NCBI GenBank assembly: GCA_023664775.1
Contig: JAMPEW010000011.1
Span: forward strand, 1 to 64,000
Direction of reading: 5' to 3'
Origin: Clostridium sp.
GTDB lineage: Bacteria; Bacillota; Clostridia; Lachnospirales; Lachnospiraceae
DNA length: 64,000 nt
Part shown: piece after piece, positions 53,683 to 61,591 of the stretch
Position numbering within the stretch: the first letter of the stretch is position 1
Layout: every line of letters begins with the position of its first letter
The notes under the pieces: generated by a model
What the model saw: only the letters and a program-made list of their open reading frames with translations
Told to the model about the DNA's origin: nothing
Databases searched by the model: none
Position numbers and translations under genes: made by a program

Positions 53683-53988
53683 ATGTACGCAGTTATAGCA
53701 ACAGGCGGTAAGCAGTACAAGGTAGCTGAAGGAGATGTCATTAAGGTTGAGAAGCTTAATGCAGAGGATGGCTCTGAGGTATCATTTGATGTTGTTGCAG
53801 TAAACACAGGCAAGGATTTACTTTGCGGTGAGGATTGCAAGAAGGCTTCAGTTAAGGCGACTGTTCTTGAGCAGGGTAAAGGCAAGAAGGTTGTCGTATA
53901 CAAGTACAAGAGAAAGACCGGCTATCATAAGAAGCAGGGACACAGACAGCTTTATACTAAGGTTAAGATTGATGCGATCAAGGCTTAG
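53683..53988 (+). CDS. rplU: 50S ribosomal protein L21
   Basis: A 101-residue ribosomal protein of the large subunit that contacts 23S rRNA. It starts [20 protein letters not shown] and ends with the basic [20 protein letters not shown] region. ATG 53683 follows AGGAGG with 7 nt spacing; the in-frame ATA/ATG extension upstream is excluded. It is first gene of the L21-Prp-L27 operon. Confidence 0.97.
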   Translation: MYAVIATGGKQYKVAEGDVIKVEKLNAEDGSEVSFDVVAVNTGKDLLCGEDCKKASVKATVLEQGKGKKVVVYKYKRKTGYHKKQGHRQLYTKVKIDAIKA

Positions 53989-53996
53989 TTTGAATT

Positions 53997-54323
53997 ATGA
54001 TTAAGGTTACATTTTATAAAGCGGAGAATGAGGCATACAAAGGGTTTACGGTTGAAGGACATGCAGGCTATGCCAAAAAAGGACAGGATATAATCTGTTC
54101 GGCGGTTACGGCGCTTTCCTTCAATACGGTTAATTCCATAGAAGCATTGACCGACAACAAGGTTAAGGCAGATGCCGACAAATCAGGAAAGCTTATATTT
54201 GAGTTTTTGTCCCCGTCGGATGACAAGGGACAGTTGCTTGTAAAATCCCTTGTGATAGGACTTACGGACATATACAGGGAATACGGCGATGAATTTATTA
54301 GAATATACTTCAAGGAGGTGTAA
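53997..54323 (+). CDS. prp: Ribosomal-processing cysteine protease Prp
   Basis: A 108-residue cysteine protease that removes the N-terminal extension of L27. The catalytic pair is His22 (VEGHAGYA) and Cys34 ([10 protein letters not shown]), at the same positions as in Staphylococcus aureus Prp. It lies between rplU and rpmA, 8 bp after the first and 2 bp before the second, the conserved arrangement. Its substrate is encoded immediately downstream. Confidence 0.95.
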   Translation: MIKVTFYKAENEAYKGFTVEGHAGYAKKGQDIICSAVTALSFNTVNSIEALTDNKVKADADKSGKLIFEFLSPSDDKGQLLVKSLVIGLTDIYREYGDEFIRIYFKEV

Positions 54324-54325
54324 GT

Positions 54326-54616
54326 ATGTTAAGAATGGATTTACAGTTCTTTGCCCATAAAAAGGGTGTTGGTTCAACTAAGAACGGACGTGATTCCGAG
54401 GCAAAGAGACTCGGCGCAAAAAGAGCAGACTGCCAGTTTGTAAAGGCTGGTAATATCTTATACAGACAGCGTGGCACAAAGATACATCCGGGTGTAAACG
54501 TTGGACGTGGTGGAGATGATACTTTATTTGCACTTGTTGACGGTGTTGTAAAGTATGAGAGAAAGGGTAGAGACAAGAAGCAGGTTTCTGTCTATCCTGT
54601 AGCATCAGCAGAGTAA
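54326..54616 (+). CDS. rpmA: 50S ribosomal protein L27 (precursor with cleavable N-terminus)
   Basis: A 96-residue ribosomal protein near the peptidyl-transferase centre. It begins [10 protein letters not shown], followed by [20 protein letters not shown]. The LQFFA extension is the Prp cleavage site, so mature L27 begins HKKG. AAGGAGG lies within the end of prp. It is followed by a terminator at 54626. Confidence 0.97.
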   Translation: MLRMDLQFFAHKKGVGSTKNGRDSEAKRLGAKRADCQFVKAGNILYRQRGTKIHPGVNVGRGGDDTLFALVDGVVKYERKGRDKKQVSVYPVASAE

Positions 54617-54625
54617 TAAAAATGA

Positions 54626-54680
54626 AGGCTGTTGCACTGAAGCTTTGTGAAGGGGCTTCGGCGTGACAGCTTTTTTTCTT
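54626..54680 (+). terminator. Rho-independent terminator after rpmA
   Basis: AGGCTGTTGCACTGAAGC and GCTTCGGCGTGACAGCTT pair over about 18 bp with a few mismatches and a loop of about 9 nt, followed by TTTTTTTCTT. Confidence 0.8.
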
Positions 54681-54765
54681 AAATAATATGCACAATACCG
54701 GTGCATTGTTGTGAAAGCGTAATCAGCTTGTAAATGATTATTTGAAATCAGGAGGTTTAAGGCTT

Positions 54766-56058
54766 ATGTTTGCAGATAGGGCAAAAATATATATAAGCTC
54801 CGGAAAAGGCGGAGACGGACATGTATCCTTCAGGCGTGAGCTGTATGTTCCGAATGGAGGACCTGACGGAGGCGATGGAGGCGACGGAGGCGATGTTATC
54901 TTTGTTGTTGACCCGGGACTCAATACCCTTACTGATTTCAGGCATGTGAGAAAATATAAGGCAGGAGACGGCGAGGAGGGTGGCAAAAGAAACTGCCACG
55001 GCGCAAATGGAAAGGACATAATCTTAAAGGTTCCTGCGGGAACGGTTGTAAAGGAGTTTGAGACAGGCAAGGTGATACTTGACATGTCAAATAAAACAGA
55101 GCCGGTAACCCTTTTAAAGGGCGGCAGAGGCGGCAAGGGAAACAGGCAGTATGTGACTGCCGTTATGCAGGCGCCCAAATATGCACAGCCCGGCAAGCCT
55201 GCAAAGGAGATGTGGGTTACGCTTGAGCTTAAAATGATAGCTGACGTAGGCTTAGTCGGATTTCCAAATGTTGGAAAGTCCACATTTCTCTCAAGAGTTA
55301 CAAATGCAAGACCGAAAATAGCCGATTATCATTTTACGACCCTGGTTCCAAATCTTGGCGTAGTAGACCTTGGAGAAAAGGACGGCTTTGTTATAGCTGA
55401 TATACCGGGCATTATTGAGGGAGCATCGGAGGGCGTTGGTCTGGGCTTTGAATTTTTGAGGCATATAGAGCGGACAAAGGTGCTGATTCACATTGTTGAT
55501 GCGGCAAGCGTTGAAGGACGTGACCCTATCGTTGACATAGAAGCAATTAACAATGAGCTAAAAAGCTACAATGAACAGCTTGCCTCAAGACCTCAGATAA
55601 TTGCAGCAAATAAATGTGATGCCATGTCGCCTGACGACTATGAAACGGTAATTACCCTTATGAAAGAGGAATACGAGCCAAAGGGCATAAAGGTGTTCCC
55701 GATATCCGCCGTATCAGGCAAAGGGGTAGATGAGCTTCTTTGGTATGTCAATCAGCTTGTAAAGGAAGCGCCTGACGAGGTGATTGAGTTTGCGCCTGAG
55801 ATTGATATAGAATTTATGGACGACCCTGAGCTTCCATTTGACGTTACAAAGTCAGAGGAGCAGGAGCACCTTTATCTTGTGGAGGGACCGCGGATTGAGA
55901 GAATGTTGGGCTATACGAATTTGGAATCGGAAAAGGGCTTTGCATTTTTCCAGAAATTCTTAAAGGACAATGGAATCCTGGAGCAGCTGGAGGAGCTTGG
56001 CATTGAGGAGGGCGATACCGTAAAGCTTTACGGACTTGAATTTGATTACTATAAGTAA
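54766..56058 (+). CDS. obgE: GTPase ObgE
   Basis: A 430-residue GTPase that acts in 50S subunit assembly and stress signalling. The glycine-rich Obg fold is at the N-terminus (ISSGKGGDGHVSFRRE; GGDGGDGGDV). The G domain has G1 GFPNVGKSTFLS, the TTLVPNLGVV switch I, G3 DIPGIIEGA and G4 NKCD. A C-terminal OCT domain follows (about 350-430; GPRIERMLGYTNLESEKGF). ATG 54766 has GGAGG at 54751-54755. The in-frame 54742 start is less likely. A possible short palindromic element follows the stop. Confidence 0.95.
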   Translation: MFADRAKIYISSGKGGDGHVSFRRELYVPNGGPDGGDGGDGGDVIFVVDPGLNTLTDFRHVRKYKAGDGEEGGKRNCHGANGKDIILKVPAGTVVKEFETGKVILDMSNKTEPVTLLKGGRGGKGNRQYVTAVMQAPKYAQPGKPAKEMWVTLELKMIADVGLVGFPNVGKSTFLSRVTNARPKIADYHFTTLVPNLGVVDLGEKDGFVIADIPGIIEGASEGVGLGFEFLRHIERTKVLIHIVDAASVEGRDPIVDIEAINNELKSYNEQLASRPQIIAANKCDAMSPDDYETVITLMKEEYEPKGIKVFPISAVSGKGVDELLWYVNQLVKEAPDEVIEFAPEIDIEFMDDPELPFDVTKSEEQEHLYLVEGPRIERMLGYTNLESEKGFAFFQKFLKDNGILEQLEELGIEEGDTVKLYGLEFDYYK

Positions 56059-56062
56059 TCGT

Positions 56063-56105
56063 CAATTGTAAAACCGTGTTTTGAAAATGAGGAGTTTTGT
56101 AATTG
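56063..56105. repeat. Possible degenerate short copy of the palindromic element
   Basis: CAATTGTAAAACC and GGAGTTTTGTAATTG face each other across a 15-nt spacer. The right boundary continues TCTAAT, much like TCTATT after copy 2. The terminal sequences resemble those of the two elements near ftsY (TAATTGCGAAACT), but the inner arms are absent. It may be an internally deleted copy; the match is too short to be certain. Confidence 0.4.
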
Positions 56106-56147
56106 TCTAATGATAAAAAGGACAAACTATAATTTGAGGAGAAATAT

Positions 56148-56435
56148 ATGACAAGCAAGCAAAGAGCATATTTAAAGGGGCTTGCCATGAATATGGACGC
56201 CATTATAAACATAGGAAAATCAAGCCTGACGCCTGAAATGACGCAGGCAGTGGCAGAGGCAATCGAGAAAAGGGAATTAATAAAGGTAGGCGTGCTGAAA
56301 AACTGCGCTGACGACCCAAAGGAAATTGCAGATATGTTAGCCGAAAGAACAGGAAGTCAGGTTGTGCAGGTGATAGGCAAGAAAATTGTTTTATTTAAGC
56401 AGAAGAAAAAGGATTCTAAAATAAAACTACCGTAA
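56148..56435 (+). CDS. yhbY: YhbY-family RNA-binding protein
   Basis: A 95-residue CRM-domain protein thought to act in ribosome assembly. Landmarks are TSKQRAYLKGLAMNM, INIGKSSLTPEM, and GSQVVQVIGKKIVLF, with the conserved GxxG-type loop. GAGGAG precedes the ATG. The gene lies between obgE and nadD, the usual Firmicutes position. Confidence 0.93.
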   Translation: MTSKQRAYLKGLAMNMDAIINIGKSSLTPEMTQAVAEAIEKRELIKVGVLKNCADDPKEIADMLAERTGSQVVQVIGKKIVLFKQKKKDSKIKLP

Positions 56436-56525
56436 TAAAATTATGTAAACTGATTTTGCATAAAAAAAGGAAGCCATGCTGTTATATACACAAAAATATA
56501 TTGCTTGGAATGTTAAGGAGAACTA

Positions 56526-57158
56526 TTGGATAATATTTTTTTAACGTCAAACTGTATAGGGATTTACGGTGGAACCTTTAATCCGCTGCATAACGGTCAT
56601 GTTATGGTGATAAAGGAAGCAATCAGGCAATATGGGGATATTGAAAAAATTGTCCTGATGCCCAATCATGCACCCGCATATAAGGAGAGCAGATATATTG
56701 CTTCACCGGATGACCGTATTGCCATGCTAAGGCTTATGGCAAAGGATAACCCAAAGCTTGCTGTATCTGATATGGAGATAAGGCGTGGGGGCTGTACCTA
56801 CACATATGATACGCTGAAGGAAATTACAAGGCAGAATCCGAAGCTTGCCATTTATTTTATCATTGGCTCAGATTCCTTTTTGAGCATCAATAAATGGTAC
56901 AAATACGAGGAAATTCTTAAAATGTGTACCCTGCTTGTTGCACAGCGGGAGGATTCTCCTGCCGAGATAAATGAATTTAACGATAAGCTTAACAAGGATA
57001 TAAGCTATGCAAGGGTATGCTTTTTAAAGGTAAAGCCTTACGAGGCTGCCTCCTCCGATATAAGAAAAAGTATCTCTGAGGGAAAATTTCCTGATGACAG
57101 AATGCCTGCGGTTATTGTAAAATATATCAAAGAAAATAAATTATATGGATGTGAGTAA
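56526..57158 (+). CDS. nadD: Nicotinate-nucleotide adenylyltransferase
   Basis: A 210-residue enzyme that adenylates nicotinate mononucleotide in NAD synthesis. The nucleotidyltransferase motif GIYGGTFNPLHNGHVMV is near the N-terminus, with the second motif SSDIRKSISEG near the C-terminus (ISSTxxR-like). It starts at TTG 56526 after AAGGAG. yqeK follows directly. Confidence 0.93.
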   Translation: MDNIFLTSNCIGIYGGTFNPLHNGHVMVIKEAIRQYGDIEKIVLMPNHAPAYKESRYIASPDDRIAMLRLMAKDNPKLAVSDMEIRRGGCTYTYDTLKEITRQNPKLAIYFIIGSDSFLSINKWYKYEEILKMCTLLVAQREDSPAEINEFNDKLNKDISYARVCFLKVKPYEAASSDIRKSISEGKFPDDRMPAVIVKYIKENKLYGCE

Positions 57159-57159
57159 T

Positions 57160-57729
57160 ATGACCCGTGAAAAAATACTACTGAGACTGAAAACAAAAAT
57201 AAGCGAAAAACGTCTGGAGCATTCCCTTGGAGTGGAGTACACTGCGGCGGCGCTTGCGATGGTTTATGGGACAGATATTGACAAGGCAAGGCTTGCAGGA
57301 CTTTTGCATGACTGCGCCAAGGGACTTACGACAAAGGAAAAGCTTGAAAAGGCGAGAAAGCACAATATTCCAATCAGCAAGGTGGAGGAAAAAAATCCGG
57401 ACATGCTTCATGCAAAGCTTGGAGCCTTTTATGCCAGATATAAATATGATGTTGAGGATAAGGAGGTTCTTGGCGCAATAGAGTGTCATACAACAGGCAA
57501 GCCCAATATGACGATGCTGGAGAAAATTATATTTGTCGCTGACTATATTGAGCCAAACCGCAGATACGTAAAGGATATGGATGAAATACGCCGCAAGGCA
57601 TTTGCTGACATTGATGCATGTATTATACACATATTAAAGAATACGCTGGATTATTTGGAGCAGCGTGAAGGGGATATAGACTATATGTCCAAAATGACAT
57701 ATAATTACTATGTAAACAATTCAAGATAA
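57160..57729 (+). CDS. yqeK: YqeK-like HD-domain hydrolase
   Basis: A 189-residue HD-domain protein of the YqeK family, which hydrolyses Ap4A symmetrically to ADP. HD motifs are seen in RLEHSLGVEYTAAALA, AGLLHDCAKGL (HD pair) and IECHTTG plus VADYIEPNR. ATG 57160 starts 2 bp after the nadD stop; ATG 57145 is an alternative without a ribosome site. The nadD-yqeK-rsfS order is conserved. Confidence 0.9.
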   Translation: MTREKILLRLKTKISEKRLEHSLGVEYTAAALAMVYGTDIDKARLAGLLHDCAKGLTTKEKLEKARKHNIPISKVEEKNPDMLHAKLGAFYARYKYDVEDKEVLGAIECHTTGKPNMTMLEKIIFVADYIEPNRRYVKDMDEIRRKAFADIDACIIHILKNTLDYLEQREGDIDYMSKMTYNYYVNNSR

Positions 57730-57743
57730 TTTACGGAGGTACT

Positions 57744-58091
57744 ATGGATTCTAAGGAATGTGTAAAAGTTGTTGTAGAGGCTTTGCAGGATAAAAAGGCA
57801 AATGATATACGCATAATTGACATACAGGAAATATCCGCAATGGGGGATTATTTTATCATTGCTGACGGCTCAAACCGCAATCAGGTTCAGGCACTTTCTG
57901 ACAGCGTGGAACAGGCGCTTTTTGACGCAGGCGTAAAACTGAAAAATCGGGAAGGTTATGCAAATGGAGGATGGATTTTATTAGATTATTATGATATAAT
58001 AATCCATATATTTTCAGAGGATGAACGTTCGTTTTATGATTTGGAACATATATGGAGAGATGGGAAGCACATGAACGTGGGAGATTTATAA
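57744..58091 (+). CDS. rsfS: Ribosomal silencing factor RsfS
   Basis: A 115-residue protein that binds L14 and blocks joining of the subunits when nutrients are low. The family marks are ALQDKKANDIRIIDIQEISA, MGDYFIIADGSNRNQVQAL and GYANGGWILLDYYDIIIHIF, with FYDLEHIWRDG at the end. CGGAGG precedes the ATG. It is the last gene of the conserved block. Confidence 0.94.
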   Translation: MDSKECVKVVVEALQDKKANDIRIIDIQEISAMGDYFIIADGSNRNQVQALSDSVEQALFDAGVKLKNREGYANGGWILLDYYDIIIHIFSEDERSFYDLEHIWRDGKHMNVGDL

Positions 58092-58097
58092 AAACCT

Positions 58098-59285
58098 ATG
58101 AAGTCTAATAACCTTATGAATGACAATTACAGAAGGATAAATCAGATATCAGCCAGATGTATGAGAGTTATCGTTGTTATGCTGCTCTTGATGTTTGGCT
58201 ATTGCTGTTTTGTGGCAGATGTTGACAAGGCATTGCTTCTGATTTTTTTTGGAACAAGCATTATTATTGCCCTGATTCCAACCTTGGTTATTAATGTTTT
58301 TAGGTTTGACAGCTCACCGCTTACAAAGCATATTGTTATTGTATGCACCTGTCTGATTGCAACTATCATGCTTACAATGTTTTCGTCCTTTGCATTTCCG
58401 ATTATGCTTTTTCCGATTCTTCTTGCATCCCTTTATTACAATCAGACGCTTGTTCTTTTTGCGTCCCTGCTTATGTCCTGTGGAATATTTGCATCAAATG
58501 TTCTTTCCATAAAATTTAATCATGTTTTTATCGGCAACAGATACGAAAATATTGAGGATGTCCTTTTAGGCTATACCGTTCCCCATATTGCAATTATATT
58601 TGGCATGTCGGTTGTTGCATATTTTATTGTCCAGAGAAATGCAATGATGATAAAGACGGCGACTGATACGGCGCTTACCATGCAGGAAAATCAAAAGGGG
58701 TTGATTTATTCCTTTGCGGAGATAAGCGAGAGTAAATCCAAATTTACAGGGGAACATATCAAAAGGGTGGCAGAATATATGAAGGTGCTTGGCAGGGCGT
58801 CAGGCTTTGATGAGGAATATGTTGACAAGCTTTCCACAGCCTCCATGATGCATGATATAGGAAAGCTGATGATAAGCGAGGAGATACTTGATAAGCCTGA
58901 CAAGCTTACGGACGAGGAATATCAGATTATGAAAAACCACGTGCTTTACGGTGAGGCGCTTCTTAAAAACTGTCCCGGCGAGATGCTCAACCTTGCCTGT
59001 ATTCTTGCAAAGGAGCACCATGAGAGATGGGACGGCACCGGTTATCTTGGCATGAAAGGGGAGGAAATTGCATATATCAGCCGTCTGATGGCAGTGTGCG
59101 ATGTGTTTGACGCCCTTACGTCGGACCGGTATTACAAAAAGGGCTGGTCCCTAGAGGCAACCTTTGACGAGATTGTGCGGCTGAGCGGAAAGCACTTTGA
59201 CCCAAAGGTTGTGAAGCTTTTTATCCAGCATTTTGATGAATTTAAGGCGATACATAATAAGATACCTGACAAACAAATATATTAA
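58098..59285 (+). CDS. Membrane HD-GYP-type phosphodiesterase
   Basis: A 395-residue protein with five or six N-terminal membrane helices (about 20-185) and a C-terminal HD-GYP-like domain. Metal-binding motifs are HDIGKLMI, KNHVLYGE, EHHERWDGTGYL and ALTSDRYYKKG. The GYP motif itself reads GYL, with the Pro replaced by Leu. Canonical HD-GYP enzymes degrade c-di-GMP, so activity is likely but not certain. ATG 58098 is 6 bp after rsfS and may be co-transcribed. With the diguanylate cyclase at 30055 it suggests c-di-GMP signalling in this organism. Confidence 0.85.
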   Translation: MKSNNLMNDNYRRINQISARCMRVIVVMLLLMFGYCCFVADVDKALLLIFFGTSIIIALIPTLVINVFRFDSSPLTKHIVIVCTCLIATIMLTMFSSFAFPIMLFPILLASLYYNQTLVLFASLLMSCGIFASNVLSIKFNHVFIGNRYENIEDVLLGYTVPHIAIIFGMSVVAYFIVQRNAMMIKTATDTALTMQENQKGLIYSFAEISESKSKFTGEHIKRVAEYMKVLGRASGFDEEYVDKLSTASMMHDIGKLMISEEILDKPDKLTDEEYQIMKNHVLYGEALLKNCPGEMLNLACILAKEHHERWDGTGYLGMKGEEIAYISRLMAVCDVFDALTSDRYYKKGWSLEATFDEIVRLSGKHFDPKVVKLFIQHFDEFKAIHNKIPDKQIY

Positions 59286-59305
59286 AACAGCTTAGGAGGT
59301 AACGT

Positions 59306-59635
59306 ATGTTCCGTGTTATAAATGAATATATGAGTAAAGTACATTTACGGTCAGACAAAGAAATCTATGACAAGCTTAATACATATTTAAGCAGTTATGA
59401 GGAGATTGCCTATTTTACAGTGACCGTAAATCATAATGTATATGTTGTGGATATTAAGGTGGAAAACTATTCGCTTGCGCTTGCTGAGAAGCTTTTTGGC
59501 GACTTTAACAAAAATATTTCCTATCCTTATTCCGCATTGTATTTAAGGTTCAATGAGGGGAAATGTGTGAGATACAGATACATTACCTCACAGGAAAATA
59601 AAGACGCATTTTATTGCGATATTATCATTAGTTAG
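59306..59635 (+). CDS. Conserved hypothetical protein, 109 residues
   Basis: I do not recognise a functional family with confidence. The protein starts FRVINEYMSKVHLRSDKEIY, is soluble, and looks alpha/beta (an FTVTVNHNVYVVDIKVENY strand pair). Lachnospiraceae genomes contain similar small proteins of unknown function. AGGAGG precedes the ATG. It lies 20 bp after the HD-GYP gene and 12 bp before the MIF-like gene, so it is part of the same operon. Confidence 0.65.
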   Translation: MFRVINEYMSKVHLRSDKEIYDKLNTYLSSYEEIAYFTVTVNHNVYVVDIKVENYSLALAEKLFGDFNKNISYPYSALYLRFNEGKCVRYRYITSQENKDAFYCDIIIS

Positions 59636-59647
59636 GAGGATTTTATT

Positions 59648-59992
59648 ATGCCATTTATTGATTCAAAGGTAACAACAACAGTTTCAAAGGAGCAACAGCA
59701 GCAGCTTCAGGATATGCTTATTGCTGCCGCAGGAGAAATTTTAGGGAAAAGCGAGGGCTGGGTCATGCTTGGCTTTGAGCCTGAGTACACCATATATTTC
59801 AGGGGAGATGACAAAGCGCCTGCTGCATTTGTTGAGGTAAGCATTTACGGCGGTGAAAATAAGCAGGCATTTTCTGCATTTACAGGCAAGGTATGTGATG
59901 CCTTTCACAAGGTGCTCGGCATATCGCCTGACCGTGTATACGTAAAATATTATGCAACGTCAAACTGGGGCTGGAACGGCTCAAACTTTTAA
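59648..59992 (+). CDS. MIF-like tautomerase
   Basis: A 114-residue protein of the macrophage migration inhibitory factor family. Pro2 after the start Met is the catalytic base in this family (MPFIDSKVTTTVSKEQQQQL). Other family marks are the EVSIYGGENKQAFSAF region and the terminal YATSNWGWNGSNF. It likely has phenylpyruvate tautomerase-type activity on an unknown substrate. AGGAGG precedes the ATG. GH5 follows 13 bp later. Confidence 0.88.
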   Translation: MPFIDSKVTTTVSKEQQQQLQDMLIAAAGEILGKSEGWVMLGFEPEYTIYFRGDDKAPAAFVEVSIYGGENKQAFSAFTGKVCDAFHKVLGISPDRVYVKYYATSNWGWNGSNF

Positions 59993-60005
59993 ATGAGGAA
60001 TTAAT

Positions 60006-61499
60006 ATGAATAAAAAGCTTCTTATCGTCATTATGATCCAGCTTTTTGTTATTTTATTTTTTCTTGGAATACTTGTAGGCAAAAAGCTTGGAGCAAAGAA
60101 CATGGAAAATGAAAACAGCCTAAAAAACGAAGCTTCCGTAAATGTGACTGAAAATCAGGAGAATACTTCCTCTCCTGTAGCGGAAGATAAATATGACAAC
60201 GCACCTGATGAAAAAACTACGGAAGGTACGGAAAGTAATGTAACCATCAATCGGGATGTGGATTATGGGGCAATGGATGTTCCTGAACCCACAACAGATG
60301 ACTGGCTTTTTACTGACGGCAATAGGATTTTGGACAAGGACGGCAACGAGGTTTGGCTGACAGGCGTTAATTGGTTTGGCTATAATACGGGAACAAACAC
60401 ATTTGACGGCTTGTGGGCGTCGGACTTAAATCAGTCCATACAGGAGATTGCAAATCACGGCTTTAATATTATAAGAGTGCCGATATCGGCAGAGCTTATC
60501 CTTCAATGGTCGAGGGGCGAGTACCCTGATGCAAACTTTAATCAGGCGACAAATTCATATCTTGTTGGAATGGACAGCCTACAGATATTTGAGTATGTTA
60601 TAGGACAGTGCCGTGCAAACGGGCTGAAGCTTATCATAGACATACACAGTGCTGAGACAAATGCAAGCGGACACATGATTAATCTTTGGTATTCAGATAA
60701 GATTTCCATGGAGGATTACCTTGGTGCGCTTTCATGGATGGCAGACAGATATAAGGATGATGATACGATTTTAGTGTATGACCTTAAAAATGAGCCTCAT
60801 GGTAAGCCTTACGAGGGTAACGGCGCTGCAAAATGGGATAATTCAACGGATGCAAACAACTGGAAATATGCTGCGGAGCAGGCGGCATACGCTGTACTTG
60901 ACAAAAACCCAAATGTGCTTGTGTTTGTTGAGGGCATAGAGATTTATCCGACTGATATTAAGAAAAACGGCGATTTTTCATCGACAAATGATGATGATTA
61001 CTATTTCAACTGGTGGGGCGGTAATTTGAGAGGCGTTGCCGATAATCCTGTTGATTTGGGTAAATATCAGAATAAGCTTGTATATTCCCCGCACGACTAT
61101 GGACCTACAGTTTACGAGCAGCCTTGGTTTCAGGGAAGCTACGACTATGACAGCCTGATGAAGGACTGCTGGCATGACAACTGGTTCTACATCTATGAGG
61201 AGAACATTGCACCGTTACATATCGGCGAGTGGGGCGGCTTTATGACAGAGCCAAACATTACGTGGATGACGTATATGCGCCAGTTGATAAAAACATACAG
61301 GCTGCATCATACATTTTGGTGCTTCAACGCAAATTCGGGCGATACGGGCGGACTTGTCCTTGATGATTTTACAACATGGGATGAGGAAAAATATGCGTTT
61401 GTAAAGGAAGTCCTTTGGAGCGACAACGGTAAATTTATCGGGCTTGACCATGAAATTCCACTTGGAATAAACGGAATCAGTCTTGGGGATTATTATTAA
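60006..61499 (+). CDS. Glycoside hydrolase family 5 cellulase with N-terminal anchor
   Basis: A 497-residue beta-glycanase. A basic N-terminus and hydrophobic helix (LLIVIMIQLFVILFFLGILV) form a signal anchor or uncleaved signal peptide. A Ser/Glu/Thr-rich linker follows (about 40-95). The GH5 domain starts near LTGVNWFGYNTGTNTFDGLW, with catalytic acid Glu263 in DLKNEPHG and nucleophile Glu408 in HIGEWGG. It should cleave internal beta-1,4 bonds of cellulose or related glucans at the cell surface. No carbohydrate-binding module or dockerin is visible. AGGAA precedes the ATG. Confidence 0.92.
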   Translation: MNKKLLIVIMIQLFVILFFLGILVGKKLGAKNMENENSLKNEASVNVTENQENTSSPVAEDKYDNAPDEKTTEGTESNVTINRDVDYGAMDVPEPTTDDWLFTDGNRILDKDGNEVWLTGVNWFGYNTGTNTFDGLWASDLNQSIQEIANHGFNIIRVPISAELILQWSRGEYPDANFNQATNSYLVGMDSLQIFEYVIGQCRANGLKLIIDIHSAETNASGHMINLWYSDKISMEDYLGALSWMADRYKDDDTILVYDLKNEPHGKPYEGNGAAKWDNSTDANNWKYAAEQAAYAVLDKNPNVLVFVEGIEIYPTDIKKNGDFSSTNDDDYYFNWWGGNLRGVADNPVDLGKYQNKLVYSPHDYGPTVYEQPWFQGSYDYDSLMKDCWHDNWFYIYEENIAPLHIGEWGGFMTEPNITWMTYMRQLIKTYRLHHTFWCFNANSGDTGGLVLDDFTTWDEEKYAFVKEVLWSDNGKFIGLDHEIPLGINGISLGDYY

Positions 61500-61520
61500 A
61501 AATAAAGGCTGTGTAGATTG

Positions 61521-61558
61521 TTATGATTACAAATGCGCATCATGTAACGTAATCGTAA
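61521..61558. promoter_or_regulatory. Inverted repeat upstream of gpmI
   Basis: TTATGATTAC and GTAATCGTAA pair with one G-U mismatch around an 18-nt loop that contains ATGCGCAT. It lies in the 92-bp gap between the GH5 stop and gpmI. The following TTATTATATT is too weak for a clear terminator, so it may be an operator or partial terminator. Confidence 0.35.
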
Positions 61559-61591
61559 TTATTATATTATTTAAGAATAGGAGACGACAAA

